This document shows positions 18,315-27,477 of a DNA stretch of 52,483 nucleotides, in pieces. The position numbers and the translations under genes were made by a program. The notes beneath the pieces are model-generated. The model saw only the letters and a list, made by a program, of their open reading frames with translations. It did no database searches and was not told where the DNA came from. The stretch spans positions 1 to 52,483 of the forward strand of contig CAOJVB010000008.1 in NCBI GenBank assembly GCA_948444845.1. Reading direction: 5' to 3'. Position 1 is the stretch's first letter. Each line of letters starts with the position of its first letter. The DNA is from an uncultured Clostridiaceae bacterium. Lineage in GTDB: Bacteria; Bacillota; Clostridia; TANB77; CAG-508.

Positions 18315-19463
18315 ATGGAAAACAAAAACTGGACCAAATGGCTATTCTGGTTTTCATTAGCAATAGCAGTAGTAGCTGTATACAAAACCTTAGACAACTT
18401 AGGTCAAGTAACACAAGGAATAAAATCATTTTTAGGAGTACTATCACCATTTTTAGTAGGTACATTAATTGCATATATACTGTATGTACCATGTAAAAAA
18501 ATAGAACAAATATACTTAAAAGCCAAAAAAGTAAAATTTATACAAAAAAAATCAAGAGCACTTAGTATAACAACAGTATATGTAATAGCATTAATATTAA
18601 TCATCATATTAATAAATTTCATATTACCACCAGTTGTGCAAAGCATAATAGATTTAGTAAATAACTTTGGGTATTACTATAATATGGCAGTAGAAAAAAT
18701 AAATTCACTTCCAGAAGACTCAGTTTTTAAAAATGAAATAGTACAAAAAGCGATTAAAGAAATGCAAAACATTGACTTAAAGCAAATAATAAACACAGAA
18801 GCAATTACAGGATATATACAAAGCGTCATCGGAATGCTTGGAGGAATATTCGACATATTTGTATCAATAATAGTATCAGTATATATACTAAGTAGTAGAA
18901 AACAAATAATTAATTTCCTAAAAAGGCTATTGGAAGCAATAGTAGAAGGAAAAGCATATGAAAACATCAATAAATACTTTAACAGAACAAACGAGATATT
19001 CTTCAAATTCTTAGCAAGTCAAATATTAGATGCAATAATAGTAGGAATACTAACATCAATTGCAATGTCGATATTAAACATAAAATACGCAGTGCTACTT
19101 GGATTCATGATAGGTTTAGCAAATATAATACCATACTTTGGAGCAATAATAGCAATAGTAATAGCAACAATTATAACATTCTTCACAGGAGGAATAACGC
19201 AGGCAATATGGATGGTAATAGTAGTAACGATACTTCAACAAATAGATGCAAACGTAATAAATCCAAAAATAGTAGGAGATTCATTAAAAATAAGTCCACT
19301 ACTAGTAATATTTGCAGTAACATTAGGAGGAGCATACTTTGGAGTTATAGGAATGTTCTTAGCAGTACCAGTAGCAGCAGTATTAAAGCTAATAATAGAT
19401 GATTTTATAGAATGGAAAAATATAAAAAATAAGGAAAAGATAAAGTTAGGAAAAACAGAATAA
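18315..19463 (+). CDS. AI-2E family permease
   Basis: This is a 382-residue polytopic membrane protein of the AI-2E transporter (PerM/YdbI/YtvI) superfamily. The substrate is uncertain; members include sodium/proton antiporters and exporters. It has helices at about 10-45 and 75-100, and a long amphipathic middle. The C-terminal cluster begins KFLASQILDAIIVGILTSIA and includes GLANIIPYFGAIIAIVIAT and QQIDANVINPKIVGDSLKIS, which are family signatures. AAAAGGAG precedes the ATG. It is monocistronic, with a terminator 20 bases downstream. Confidence 0.88.
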   Translation: MENKNWTKWLFWFSLAIAVVAVYKTLDNLGQVTQGIKSFLGVLSPFLVGTLIAYILYVPCKKIEQIYLKAKKVKFIQKKSRALSITTVYVIALILIIILINFILPPVVQSIIDLVNNFGYYYNMAVEKINSLPEDSVFKNEIVQKAIKEMQNIDLKQIINTEAITGYIQSVIGMLGGIFDIFVSIIVSVYILSSRKQIINFLKRLLEAIVEGKAYENINKYFNRTNEIFFKFLASQILDAIIVGILTSIAMSILNIKYAVLLGFMIGLANIIPYFGAIIAIVIATIITFFTGGITQAIWMVIVVTILQQIDANVINPKIVGDSLKISPLLVIFAVTLGGAYFGVIGMFLAVPVAAVLKLIIDDFIEWKNIKNKEKIKLGKTE

Positions 19464-19475
19464 ATTATAAAAATT

Positions 19476-19654
19476 ATTTACCCCAAAAGGACCAGGTTAT
19501 TTTGGGGTATTTTTTTATATTAGAAAGTACTTTGCTTTAAGTTAAAATGTAGACGTGAGTAGTAATTGCCCATGTAGCGAAGCTACTTATGTTTTTGGAT
19601 AATGAAAAACTTAAGTTATACGCCAAAATAACCTGGTCCTTTTGGGGTAAATTA
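19476..19654. repeat. Element with 28-30 bp perfect terminal inverted repeats
   Basis: ACCCCAAAAGGACCAGGTTA (left end, 19476-19505) and its exact reverse complement (right end, 19623-19652) bracket about 120 bases. Inside lies a TGTAGACGTGAGTAGTAATT unit with GTAGCGAAGCTAC. The left end is itself a hairpin (ACCCCAAAA with TTTTGGGGT) ending in T7, so it also terminates the permease transcript. A third copy of the end sequence is the terminator after adhE (50138). Confidence 0.8.
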
Positions 19655-19735
19655 ATAAAAAATTAATAATCTATCTATTTTTTATTAAGAAATATGTGTT
19701 ATACTTATATAAGAAAAAGGGAGATGAAAAGTAAG

Positions 19736-20440
19736 ATGTACAACATTTTAGTATGTGACGATGATAAAGAAATAGTTAATGCAATTGAAATTTACTTAAA
19801 CAAAGAAGGGTATAATATTTTAAAGGCATACAATGGAAAAGAAGCACTTAAAATTATTGAAAAAGGTGAGATCCATTTAATTATTTTAGATATAATGATG
19901 CCAGAAATGGATGGGATGGCAGTTGCAAATGAAGTAAGGAAAACAAAAAGTATTCCAATTATTATGCTTTCTGCAAAATCAGAAGACTATGACAAAGTAT
20001 CAGGTCTAAATAATGGAGCAGACGACTATGTTACAAAACCATTTAACCCAATAGAACTAATAGCAAGGGTAAACTCTCAAATAAGAAGATATACAATGTT
20101 AGGTTCAATTGCAAACAAACAAACAGAGAGTGAAAATATATATAGAACAGGAGAGCTTATAATAAAAGATGACACAAAAGAAGTAACAGTAGAAGGAAAA
20201 GAAATAAAGCTTACTCCAACAGAATACAACATATTAAAATTCTTAACAAAAAACAAAGGAAAAGTATATTCAATAGAGCAAATTTATGAAAATGTATGGG
20301 AAGATGAAGCATATGGAGCAGATAACATCATAGCAGTACATATTAGGCACATAAGAGAGAAAATAGAAATAAACCCAAAAGAACCAAAATATTTAAAAGT
20401 TATTTGGGGTATTGGATATAAAATAGAAAAAATAGATTAA
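19736..20440 (+). CDS. OmpR-family response regulator
   Basis: This is a two-component transcription factor, 234 aa. The receiver domain has the acidic pair CDDDKE, phosphoacceptor Asp in IILDIMMPEMDG, and a conserved Lys in YVTKPFNPIEL. The winged-helix effector domain (about residues 135-232) has KLTPTEYNILKFLTKNKGKV and DNIIAVHIRHIREKI, as in VanR/PhoP types. MYNILVCDDD is the natural N-terminus; AAAGGGAG is 13 bases upstream, so a start at 19724 is the alternative. The cognate kinase follows after 199 bases. Confidence 0.93.
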   Translation: MYNILVCDDDKEIVNAIEIYLNKEGYNILKAYNGKEALKIIEKGEIHLIILDIMMPEMDGMAVANEVRKTKSIPIIMLSAKSEDYDKVSGLNNGADDYVTKPFNPIELIARVNSQIRRYTMLGSIANKQTESENIYRTGELIIKDDTKEVTVEGKEIKLTPTEYNILKFLTKNKGKVYSIEQIYENVWEDEAYGADNIIAVHIRHIREKIEINPKEPKYLKVIWGIGYKIEKID

Positions 20441-20450
20441 AAAAACAATA

Positions 20451-20551
20451 TAAGATGTAGGGGCAATTGCTAAAACTAATACAAAAAATATGGTAATTAC
20501 GCAGAAATAGCAGGTGATTGCTAATCATCCCCACATTTAAATAAAATATGT
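20451..20551. repeat. GTAGGGGCAATTGC repeat fragment
   Basis: TGTAGGGGCAATTGCTAAAA near 20457 and AGCAGGTGATTGCTAATCAT near 20508 form a diverged member of the GTAGGGGCG family between regulator and kinase. Confidence 0.45.
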
Positions 20552-20624
20552 TCCCAAAAGTGCCAGATACCCCAAAAGTGTCAGATACCCCATTAGGAAA
20601 CGTCCCCAATGGGAACAAAGGAGG
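20552..20624 (+). repeat. Repeat family C copy at the kinase ribosome site
   Basis: CCCAAAAGTGCCAGATACCC occurs twice in tandem (AGTGTCAGATACCCC in the second), followed by AGGAAACGTCCCCAATGGGA and ACAAAGGAGG. The last bases are the only good Shine-Dalgarno for the kinase. Confidence 0.75.
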
Positions 20625-20639
20625 AAATTAATAGAAAAA

Positions 20640-22658
20640 ATGGAAAAACTAAGAAACTCAGACACACTAAAGATAATATCATACATACTAATTCCATTCT
20701 TAGCATTAGCAATAATATTAGGAGTAATATACATAGAATATAATTCCTATAATAAAGAAGACCTATCAAGAGGAGACTATTATAAAACAAATAGCTTTGT
20801 ATATAACGAATACTATCCAAACTTGCAAAGAGTATTTAGAATATGTTCGAGTATAGATGAAGGACTTAGAGAGCAAGGCGAATATTACAATTCATTTGTA
20901 GACAATTATATATTAGTACAAGAAACTCCAACTAAAATATATTACTCACAAACATATAGAGGATACTATATAGGTTTTAATTATATTATAATAGATGAAA
21001 ATGGAACAATATTTACAAATATACAAACAGAAAATTATAATTCTAAAATAGAAGAAATGAAAAATAGTGAATATTATTGGTATAAAGAAAATTCAAATAT
21101 TAGTACAAACTTTGAACAGATAAATGATAAAGGTTTAGCATATAATTATGGAATAGAAAATTTAAAAGATACGAAAAATAGTAAGTTTTCTATATACACA
21201 TCATTTAATAAAGAGCAATCAGCAACATTAGAATATAAAATAAATGTAGCAACATATAATTTTATTGCAAATGTAGGAAGTATGCCAATATATGCAATGT
21301 CATATTCAATTTTAATACTATTCATAATAGGTATATATTTAATATGGTCGATAGGTCATAAAAATAATAAGGAAGAGATATATTTAAATAATTTTGACAA
21401 ATTTTCATATGAAATAATATGTATAACAGGTATTATTATATTAGCGACATTTTCGCTAATAGGAAGAGAATGTCTTGCAAATGCCAATATATATACATTA
21501 GTAATATCATTAATAGCCTATTTAATATGTTATATAACATGTGCAAGTATTGGAATAACAACAATAAAAAGAATAAAAGCAAGAAAATTTATAAAAACAA
21601 CATTAATATATAAAATATTAAAATGGATAAAGCAAAAAATAGAAGAAATATCTAATTTAATATTATGGAATAAAGAAATTACCACAAAACTAATAATATA
21701 TTATATAGCATTCATAATAATATCATTAATACTAATAATATCAACAGCGGCAATATGGTTTTGCATAATTTTACTATTAATATTCTGGGGGTTAGCATTA
21801 TATGCAATACTAAATTATACAAAACAATTAAATGATATAAAACAAGTATTAAAAAATATATACGAAGGAAAAGAAAATATAAAAATAGATACTACAAACT
21901 TAGAAAAGAATCTAAAAGAAATGGCAGAATATATAAATAGTTTATCAACAGGGCTTACAAAAGCAGTAGAAGAAAGCTTAAAAAGTGAAAGGATGAAAAC
22001 AGAACTTATAACAAATGTATCACATGATATAAAAACCCCTTTAACCTCAATAATAAACTATGTAGATTTACTAAAAAAAGAAGAAATGCCAAATGAAAAA
22101 GCAAAAGAATATTTAGAAATACTAGACAAAAAATCGCAAAGACTAAAAAGATTAACAGAAGACCTAGTAGAAGCATCAAAAGCATCTTCAGGAAATATAA
22201 AACTAAATATGGAAAACATTAATGTAAAAGAGCTAATAAAGCAAATATCAGGAGAATTTGAAGACAAATTAAATGAAAAAAAATTAGAACTAATACTAAA
22301 CATGCCAAACGAAGAAGTAAAAATAAAAGCGGATAGCAGATATCTTTACAGAGTAATAGAAAATATGTATTCAAACATATCAAAATATGCGTTAGAAGGT
22401 TCAAGAGTATATGTAGATATAATAATAAATGGAAACAAAGTAGAAATGCAATTAAAAAATATATCAAAGGCAAAACTAAATATATCATCAGAAGAGCTAA
22501 TGCAAAGGTTTGTAAGAGGAGAAGCCTCAAGAAACACCGAAGGAAGCGGATTAGGCCTATCAATAGCAGAAAGTTTAACAACATTGCAAAAAGGAAAATT
22601 TAATATATATTTAGACGGTGACCTATTTAAAGTAACAATAGAATTTGAAAGAATTTAA
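20640..22658 (+). CDS. Membrane sensor histidine kinase
   Basis: This is a 672-residue two-component sensor kinase, presumably partnered with the upstream regulator. A first membrane helix (about 12-33) and an extracytoplasmic sensor domain of about 170 residues come first. Four to five further helices follow (about 215-385). HisKA has the H-box SHDIKTPLTSIINYVDLL (about 463), and HATPase_c has an N-box-like RYLYRVIENMYSNISKYAL and G-box GEASRNTEGSGLGLSIAES. The N-box asparagine position reads NMYSNISKYA, a common VanS-like form. The ribosome site is 15 bases from the ATG at 20640, longer than normal. Confidence 0.9.
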   Translation: MEKLRNSDTLKIISYILIPFLALAIILGVIYIEYNSYNKEDLSRGDYYKTNSFVYNEYYPNLQRVFRICSSIDEGLREQGEYYNSFVDNYILVQETPTKIYYSQTYRGYYIGFNYIIIDENGTIFTNIQTENYNSKIEEMKNSEYYWYKENSNISTNFEQINDKGLAYNYGIENLKDTKNSKFSIYTSFNKEQSATLEYKINVATYNFIANVGSMPIYAMSYSILILFIIGIYLIWSIGHKNNKEEIYLNNFDKFSYEIICITGIIILATFSLIGRECLANANIYTLVISLIAYLICYITCASIGITTIKRIKARKFIKTTLIYKILKWIKQKIEEISNLILWNKEITTKLIIYYIAFIIISLILIISTAAIWFCIILLLIFWGLALYAILNYTKQLNDIKQVLKNIYEGKENIKIDTTNLEKNLKEMAEYINSLSTGLTKAVEESLKSERMKTELITNVSHDIKTPLTSIINYVDLLKKEEMPNEKAKEYLEILDKKSQRLKRLTEDLVEASKASSGNIKLNMENINVKELIKQISGEFEDKLNEKKLELILNMPNEEVKIKADSRYLYRVIENMYSNISKYALEGSRVYVDIIINGNKVEMQLKNISKAKLNISSEELMQRFVRGEASRNTEGSGLGLSIAESLTTLQKGKFNIYLDGDLFKVTIEFERI

Positions 22659-22663
22659 ACAGA

Positions 22664-22698
22664 TAGGGAAGAATTCTTTCACGTCCCAATTCTTTCTC
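22664..22698. repeat. Partial copy of repeat family A
   Basis: GGGAAGAATTCTTTCACGTC followed by CCAATTCTTTCTC is a shortened palindrome of the same type as 14301-14375. Confidence 0.55.
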
Positions 22699-22719
22699 TC
22701 ACATTTATTTCCTAGCAAA

Positions 22720-22750
22720 AGCACCTATTAGAAAAAATCTAATAGGTGCT
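22720..22750. terminator. Bidirectional hairpin terminator
   Basis: AGCACCTATTAGA and TCTAATAGGTGCT pair perfectly across A5, between the convergent kinase and VWA genes. Confidence 0.8.
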
Positions 22751-22788
22751 ATGTTGTTCATATCATAAAATAAACATATAAGGCTGTA

Positions 22789-23580
22789 TTACTTAACATA
22801 GCCTTTTGCCTTAAGCCAAGGAATGAAGTCCTTCAAGGAATTCAAGAACAAATCCGCATTAGAAGTAGAGTTTAAATCCTTAACACTCATAAAACCAGTG
22901 TTGTCAAACTTTCTACCGTCCAAATCGTCAAGATGGTGTAAATACTCAAAGTCACAAGTTTTACTTGTTCCGATAAACATATAAAAAATGCCATGCTTTG
23001 AAGACTTAATAATAGCTTCGTCACTCGGAGTACGATCGTTTTTAGAATTGTCTCCATCGGTAATAAAAAATATCAGTGTTGGAGTATTTTTACTTTCGTC
23101 ATCATTGTAAAACTTATCTGTCATCTTGATAGCAGGTGCATACTCAGTACCACCATAAGGGTAGTGACCTTTCTTTATTACATCATCTACATATGTAGAG
23201 TAATTCTCCTCAGTCATATCTACATCCATTTTTATGCAGTTGGTATCAAAAAGATATACTTCTAATTGTCCATTGTCATCAAACTGTAATGCAAATGGAA
23301 GTAACCTTGTAAGAATATTCTGTACATTTCCATTGTTATACTGCCAATCCATAGAATAAGAATGATCCATAACAATAGCTACTCGAATCTTCAGCTTATC
23401 AAAGTTAATTCCTTTTTCCTTTGATAAGTTTACAACTACCCGTTGCAGCTCCTCCTTGCTCTTACACAGAATTATTTTCTGTTTCTCATTAGCGCCGCTT
23501 GAAGCTGTACTTGAATTTGTTCCCTGTGTTACCTGTGAAGTACCTTTGTTCTTCTTTCCAAAAAAATCAAAAAGTGCCAT
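22789..23580 (-). CDS. VWA domain protein, TerF/TerY-like
   Basis: This is a 263-residue cytoplasmic protein with a von Willebrand A domain from about residue 64 onward. A complete metal-ion-dependent adhesion site is visible: DHSYS (72-76), the Thr in YGGTEYAPAI and the Asp in FFITDGDN. The first 40 residues are a short hydrophobic MALFDFFGKK patch and a Ser/Thr/Gly linker. Such proteins usually act with chaperone-like or toxic-compound response partners, but none is adjacent. AGGAGG precedes the ATG. One in-frame CGG (23440-23442) reads as Arg. Confidence 0.8.
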   Translation of the reverse strand: MALFDFFGKKNKGTSQVTQGTNSSTASSGANEKQKIILCKSKEELQRVVVNLSKEKGINFDKLKIRVAIVMDHSYSMDWQYNNGNVQNILTRLLPFALQFDDNGQLEVYLFDTNCIKMDVDMTEENYSTYVDDVIKKGHYPYGGTEYAPAIKMTDKFYNDDESKNTPTLIFFITDGDNSKNDRTPSDEAIIKSSKHGIFYMFIGTSKTCDFEYLHHLDDLDGRKFDNTGFMSVKDLNSTSNADLFLNSLKDFIPWLKAKGYVK

Positions 23581-23699
23581 AAACTGTTCCTCCTGTTTTT
23601 AATAAATTGATTAGTTGACTTGTAACATATATTAATAATAACATATAAAAGTATAACATAAAAAATAAATTATGTAAATACTATTTCGAAAAGTTTTTT

Positions 23700-23730
23700 G
23701 TAAAGATTTGGGACGGTTCCAAATCTTTAC
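23700..23730. repeat. Short palindrome related to family A
   Basis: GTAAAGATTTGG and CCAAATCTTTAC flank GACGGT. It shares the AAGATTTGGGACG core of the rpoC palindrome. Confidence 0.6.
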
Positions 23731-23785
23731 CCTTTGACATTTATGATTTTATATAGTAGAATATCTTCTAAAGGAGAAATGAAAT

Positions 23786-24277
23786 ATGTTTAAGAAATAT
23801 TTAGTAACATTTTTAGTGTCTATGGTACCACTAATTGAATTAAGAGGAGCGGTTCCAATAGGATTAAGTAATTTATTTGGAGAGCCTATTCCAATAATTC
23901 CATTATACATTATTTGTATTTTAGGAAATATGCTTCCAGTACCAATTATATTTTTCTTTGCAAGAAAAGTATTAGAGTGGGGAAAAGATAAGAAAATAAT
24001 AGGAAAGTTTTTCACATTTTGTTTAGAAAAAGGGGAAAAAGGTGGTAAAAAATTACAAGAAAAAGCAGGCAAAGGGTTATATATAGCATTATTCCTTTTT
24101 GTGGGAATTCCACTTCCAGGTACAGGTGCATGGACAGGAACGTTAGCTGCTAGCTTTTTAGATATGGACTTTAAGAAAAGTACTATATCCATTATGGCAG
24201 GTGTTGTTTTAGCAGGCATAATAATGGGGCTTGCATCAGCAGGTGTATTTGGTGCTATTAGTGCAATATTTTCTTAA
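23786..24277 (+). CDS. Small multidrug export-type membrane protein (COG2426)
   Basis: This is a 163-residue member of the putative small multidrug export protein family. About four membrane helices are visible. Family motifs are VSMVPLIELRGAVPIGL near the N-terminus, GNMLPVPIIFFFARKVLEW, and FVGIPLPGTGAWTGTLAASF (about residues 108-127). The transport role in this family is mostly inferred. AAAGGAG precedes the ATG; the gene is monocistronic, with a palindrome behind it. Confidence 0.88.
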   Translation: MFKKYLVTFLVSMVPLIELRGAVPIGLSNLFGEPIPIIPLYIICILGNMLPVPIIFFFARKVLEWGKDKKIIGKFFTFCLEKGEKGGKKLQEKAGKGLYIALFLFVGIPLPGTGAWTGTLAASFLDMDFKKSTISIMAGVVLAGIIMGLASAGVFGAISAIFS

Positions 24278-24295
24278 AAATAATTTTTAAATGAA

Positions 24296-24367
24296 GCTAA
24301 TGGGAACGGAGATTTTTGGCTATTTTTATTTTAATAAAAATAGCCAAAAATCTCCATTCCCATTAGC
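24296..24367. repeat. 34-bp-arm palindrome
   Basis: GCTAATGGGAACGGAGATTT and the following bases pair with a mirror arm ending AATCTCCATTCCCATTAGC, with one mismatch and almost no loop. It can terminate the preceding transcript. Confidence 0.85.
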
Positions 24368-24686
24368 ATATTATTTCACAGTCTCTTAATTTTAATAACC
24401 AAAAATGTTTATATAATATTAGAAAATGCCTATTCCGTAGTATTTTGTTGGAAAAGGTTATTTTTTGTAAAAAAAATATAATAAAACTATAATATTTGTA
24501 AAGTATGAATAAAGATGTGTATTTCCGTATAAAAAAGCAAGATAGAAAAAATATAAGAAAGAAAAGATGAAAAATTAGGTATTGATTTTTGAAACTAAAT
24601 ATTTTATAGTAATATTAGAACAAATTCCTTGTACAAAATGATTAAGTACAAGAATAAATAAAATAGAAAGAAAGGAGAAGGGCAAA
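24368..24686. other. AT-rich upstream region of the surface protein gene
   Basis: I see no gene here. A short hairpin, CTTGTAC with GTACAAG, lies at about 24630-24653, 35 bases before the ribosome site AAAGGAG of the next gene. Confidence 0.35.
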
Positions 24687-25544
24687 ATGAATAAAACAAG
24701 TAAGTTTGTACTAATAGTTTTATTAACATTTTCTATGTTAATAGGAAGTATTGCCAATGTAAAAGCAGTAGAGAATGATGAGGAGGATTACAGAGCTGAA
24801 TTCAGTCTTACTACAGAAAATGTAAATGTAAAACCAGGAGATGAAGTTTTAGTAAAACTAAATATTGTTAGTGTAACTGGATTTAAGGGAATAGCAACAT
24901 TTACAGGAGAAAAAGTTTACGACTCAGAAGTATTTGACTATGTAGATGCAACAGCAGCAAGTGGATGGACAATAACAGCACAAGATAGAAATATAATTGT
25001 TAACAGTGGTGAAACTCATGCTTCTGGAGCTATTGTAACAATGAAATTTAGAGCAAAAAAAGAAGCAGAAGATACTACTATAAAAGTAATAAACATAGAT
25101 GCTGGTGGAGACGACTTTGATGGTGAAGCAGCAGGAGTTTGTTATAAAGATAATAATGTTAATGAGCCATCTGTAAGATTTAAAGTAACTGCAGCTACAG
25201 ATCCATCAAATCCAACAGATCCATCAAATCCAACAGATCCAACAGATCCATCAAATCCAACAGATCCATCAAATCCAACAAATCCAACAGACCCAACAAA
25301 TCCAGGAACAAACCCAGGAACAAACCCAGGAACAAACCCAGGAACAAACTCAGGAACAAATTCAGGAACAAACTCAGGATCAAATACTAATAGTGCAAAT
25401 AAGAATGATAAAACAACTGCAAAAGGAAATAAAATTCCTCAAACAGGAGAATCATATATGGTAATTATTACATTAGTTGCTACTATAGCACTAGCAGGCG
25501 GATTATTTGTAAAATACAAACTATTTTCTAAAAACATAAAATAA
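24687..25544 (+). CDS. LPXTG-type cell-wall protein with a cohesin-like domain
   Basis: This is a sortase-anchored surface protein, 285 aa. The signal peptide (residues 1-26) ends near ANVKAVEN. Residues about 30-165 form one beta-rich domain (VNVKPGDEVLVKLNIVSVTG and ASGAIVTMKFRAKKEAEDTT) resembling cohesin/BACON-type folds of surface proteins. A low-complexity stalk of DPSNPT and then NPGT/NSGT repeats spans about 170-235. The sorting signal is IPQTGES, followed by a hydrophobic helix and KYKLFSKNIK. IPQTG is a variant of LPXTG. No sortase gene is in the window. Confidence 0.85.
   Translation: MNKTSKFVLIVLLTFSMLIGSIANVKAVENDEEDYRAEFSLTTENVNVKPGDEVLVKLNIVSVTGFKGIATFTGEKVYDSEVFDYVDATAASGWTITAQDRNIIVNSGETHASGAIVTMKFRAKKEAEDTTIKVINIDAGGDDFDGEAAGVCYKDNNVNEPSVRFKVTAATDPSNPTDPSNPTDPTDPSNPTDPSNPTNPTDPTNPGTNPGTNPGTNPGTNSGTNSGTNSGSNTNSANKNDKTTAKGNKIPQTGESYMVIITLVATIALAGGLFVKYKLFSKNIK
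25199..25384 (+). repeat. In-frame tandem repeats encoding the stalk
   Basis: Units of GATCCATCAAATCCAACA (DPSNPT) are followed by GGAACAAACCCA (GTNP) and its TCA variant (GTNS). Near-identical units suggest length variation by slippage. Confidence 0.8.
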
Positions 25545-25550
25545 ATAAGA

Positions 25551-25588
25551 AAAAATAGTCATTATTCAATTTGTAATGACTATTTTTT
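25551..25588 (+). terminator. Hairpin terminator
   Basis: AAAATAGTCATTA pairs with GTAATGACTATTTTTT. The remaining sequence up to 25861 is AT-rich without a recognisable gene. Confidence 0.75.
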
Positions 25589-25861
25589 AGTTCTATGAAA
25601 GTATTCTTTTACATAAATATATGGTAAAATTTAATACACTTAATGTAGATTTATTAGTTGTTTGAATGTTAGTGAGTTATAAAGGATTAAATTTTATCAA
25701 GCTATAATTTATTTATACCATTATAAGCTATATGAAAAAATTTTATTAAACAATGAGCTTATAAAATATTTTTACTAATATAATTTACAAATAATAAGTT
25801 TAGAGATATAATGTACTTGCAAAAATAAAATTAAAAATATTTTAAAATATTGGAGGTATTT

Positions 25862-27337
25862 ATGAAATTAAAAGAGATATTAACAGGATTAGAAGGCTTA
25901 AAAGTTAGAGGAGACTTAGAAATAGATATAACAGGTATAGATAAAGATTCAAGGAATATAAAAGAAAATAGTTTATTTATAGCAATAAAAGGCTTTAGTG
26001 AAGATGGACACGAATACATAGAAAAAGCAATAGAGCAAGGCGCAACAGCAGTTATGCTTGAAGAGGGAGCAAGCTTAGAAACTGTAAAAAAATTGCCAAA
26101 AGAAATAACTGTAATTGTAGCAAAAGATACAAGGTATGCATTAGCAATATGTTCATGCAACTTTTATGGGAATCCATCAAGGAAATTCAAATTAATAGGA
26201 ATAACAGGAACAAAAGGAAAAACAACAACATCATTTATGACAAAAGCTATTCTAGAAAAAGCAGGGAAAAAAGTAGGTTTAATTGGAACAATAGCTACAT
26301 ATATAGGAAACGAGAAATTAGAAGATAGTGATAGAACTACACCAGAAAGTAATAAACTACAAGCGATATTCGCAAAAATGGTAGAAGCAGGTTGTGAGGC
26401 AGTTGTAATGGAAGTATCTTCACAAAGTTTAAAATTACATAGAGTAGCAGGATGTGACTTTGATATAGGAATATTTACAAATTTTTCAAAAGATCATATA
26501 AGCCAAAATGAACACTCAGACATGGAAGATTACTTTAATTCAAAATTAGAGTTATTTAAAATGTGTAAAACAGCATATATAAATGCTGATGATTATCATG
26601 TAGCAAAACTTGCAAAACTTATGCCAGAATGTAATATAACAACATATGGTATAGATAACTTCTGTAATGTTCTTGCAAAAGATATAACAATAACAAATTC
26701 ATATGTAGACTTCAAAGTAAAACTAGGAATGAAAAATGAAAGAATAAAAACTGGTATACCTGGAAGATTTAGTGTATATAACTCACTTGCTGCAATATGT
26801 GTAGGAGAAAAGTTAGGAGCTGGCATAGACCAAATAAAAGAAGCACTAGAAAATGTAAGAGTACCAGGAAGAAGTGAACTTGTAAATAATAAAAAAGAGC
26901 TAACAATAATGATAGACTATGCTCATTCACCAGAAAGCTTAGAAAATATACTAAATGCAGTAAAAAGCTATACAAGAGGAAGAGTAATAAGTGTATTTGG
27001 TTGTGGAGGAGATAGAGATACTTCTAAAAGACCTATAATGGGGGAAATATCAGGAAGAATAGCAGACTTTACAATAATAACATCAGACAACCCAAGAACA
27101 GAAGAGCCACAAAAAATAGTAGACCAAATAGAAGAAGGAATAAAGAAAACAAAAGGAAAATATACTGTAATAGTAGATAGAATTGAAGCAATAAAAGAAG
27201 CAATAAAAATGGCAGATAAAAAAGATATTATTCTTTTAGCAGGCAAAGGACATGAGCCATACCAAGAAATAGATGGAGTTAAGCATCCATTTGATGAAAG
27301 AATTATAGTAAATGATATTATAGAAAATAGAATATAA
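25862..27337 (+). CDS. murE: UDP-MurNAc-tripeptide synthetase (meso-DAP adding)
   Basis: MurE adds the third residue of the peptidoglycan stem peptide. The ATG at 25862 is chosen with TTGGAGG 7 bases upstream. The N-terminal UDP-binding domain begins KLKEILTGLEGLKVRGDLEI. The ATP loop is GITGTKGKTTTSFMTK (about 115). VVMEVSSQSLKLHRVAGCDF, FTNFSKDHISQNEHS and YAHSPESLENIL follow. DNPRTEEP (about 408) is the DNPR motif that marks meso-diaminopimelate rather than lysine specificity. At 491 aa it is full length. It opens the murein cluster. Confidence 0.96.
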   Translation: MKLKEILTGLEGLKVRGDLEIDITGIDKDSRNIKENSLFIAIKGFSEDGHEYIEKAIEQGATAVMLEEGASLETVKKLPKEITVIVAKDTRYALAICSCNFYGNPSRKFKLIGITGTKGKTTTSFMTKAILEKAGKKVGLIGTIATYIGNEKLEDSDRTTPESNKLQAIFAKMVEAGCEAVVMEVSSQSLKLHRVAGCDFDIGIFTNFSKDHISQNEHSDMEDYFNSKLELFKMCKTAYINADDYHVAKLAKLMPECNITTYGIDNFCNVLAKDITITNSYVDFKVKLGMKNERIKTGIPGRFSVYNSLAAICVGEKLGAGIDQIKEALENVRVPGRSELVNNKKELTIMIDYAHSPESLENILNAVKSYTRGRVISVFGCGGDRDTSKRPIMGEISGRIADFTIITSDNPRTEEPQKIVDQIEEGIKKTKGKYTVIVDRIEAIKEAIKMADKKDIILLAGKGHEPYQEIDGVKHPFDERIIVNDIIENRI

Positions 27338-27470
27338 ACAGAAGATGGAAGTCGGAAGACAGAAGTCGGAAAGCGAGAATGTAGGGGCCGCAGCCATCGG
27401 CGACCCATTCTCCAGAGGAATTGCACTAAAATCTGACCTCTGATTTCTGACCTCTAATTTCCAACAGGAG
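27338..27470. repeat. Repeat-filled murE-mraY gap
   Basis: AGAAGATGGAAGTCGGAAGA at the left and TCTGACCTCTGATTTCTGAC at the right are approximately complementary arms. They flank a GTAGGGGCCGCAGCCATCGG unit. The right arm matches the sequence before ftsH (12362). murF usually lies at this position but is absent. Confidence 0.6.
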
Positions 27471-27477
27471 GTTAAAA

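Noticed and set aside
20640..20660. Non-ATG start (ATA at 20631) for the histidine kinase
   Set aside because: It would give better spacing to AAAGGAGG but ATA starts are very rare; ATG at 20640 kept.
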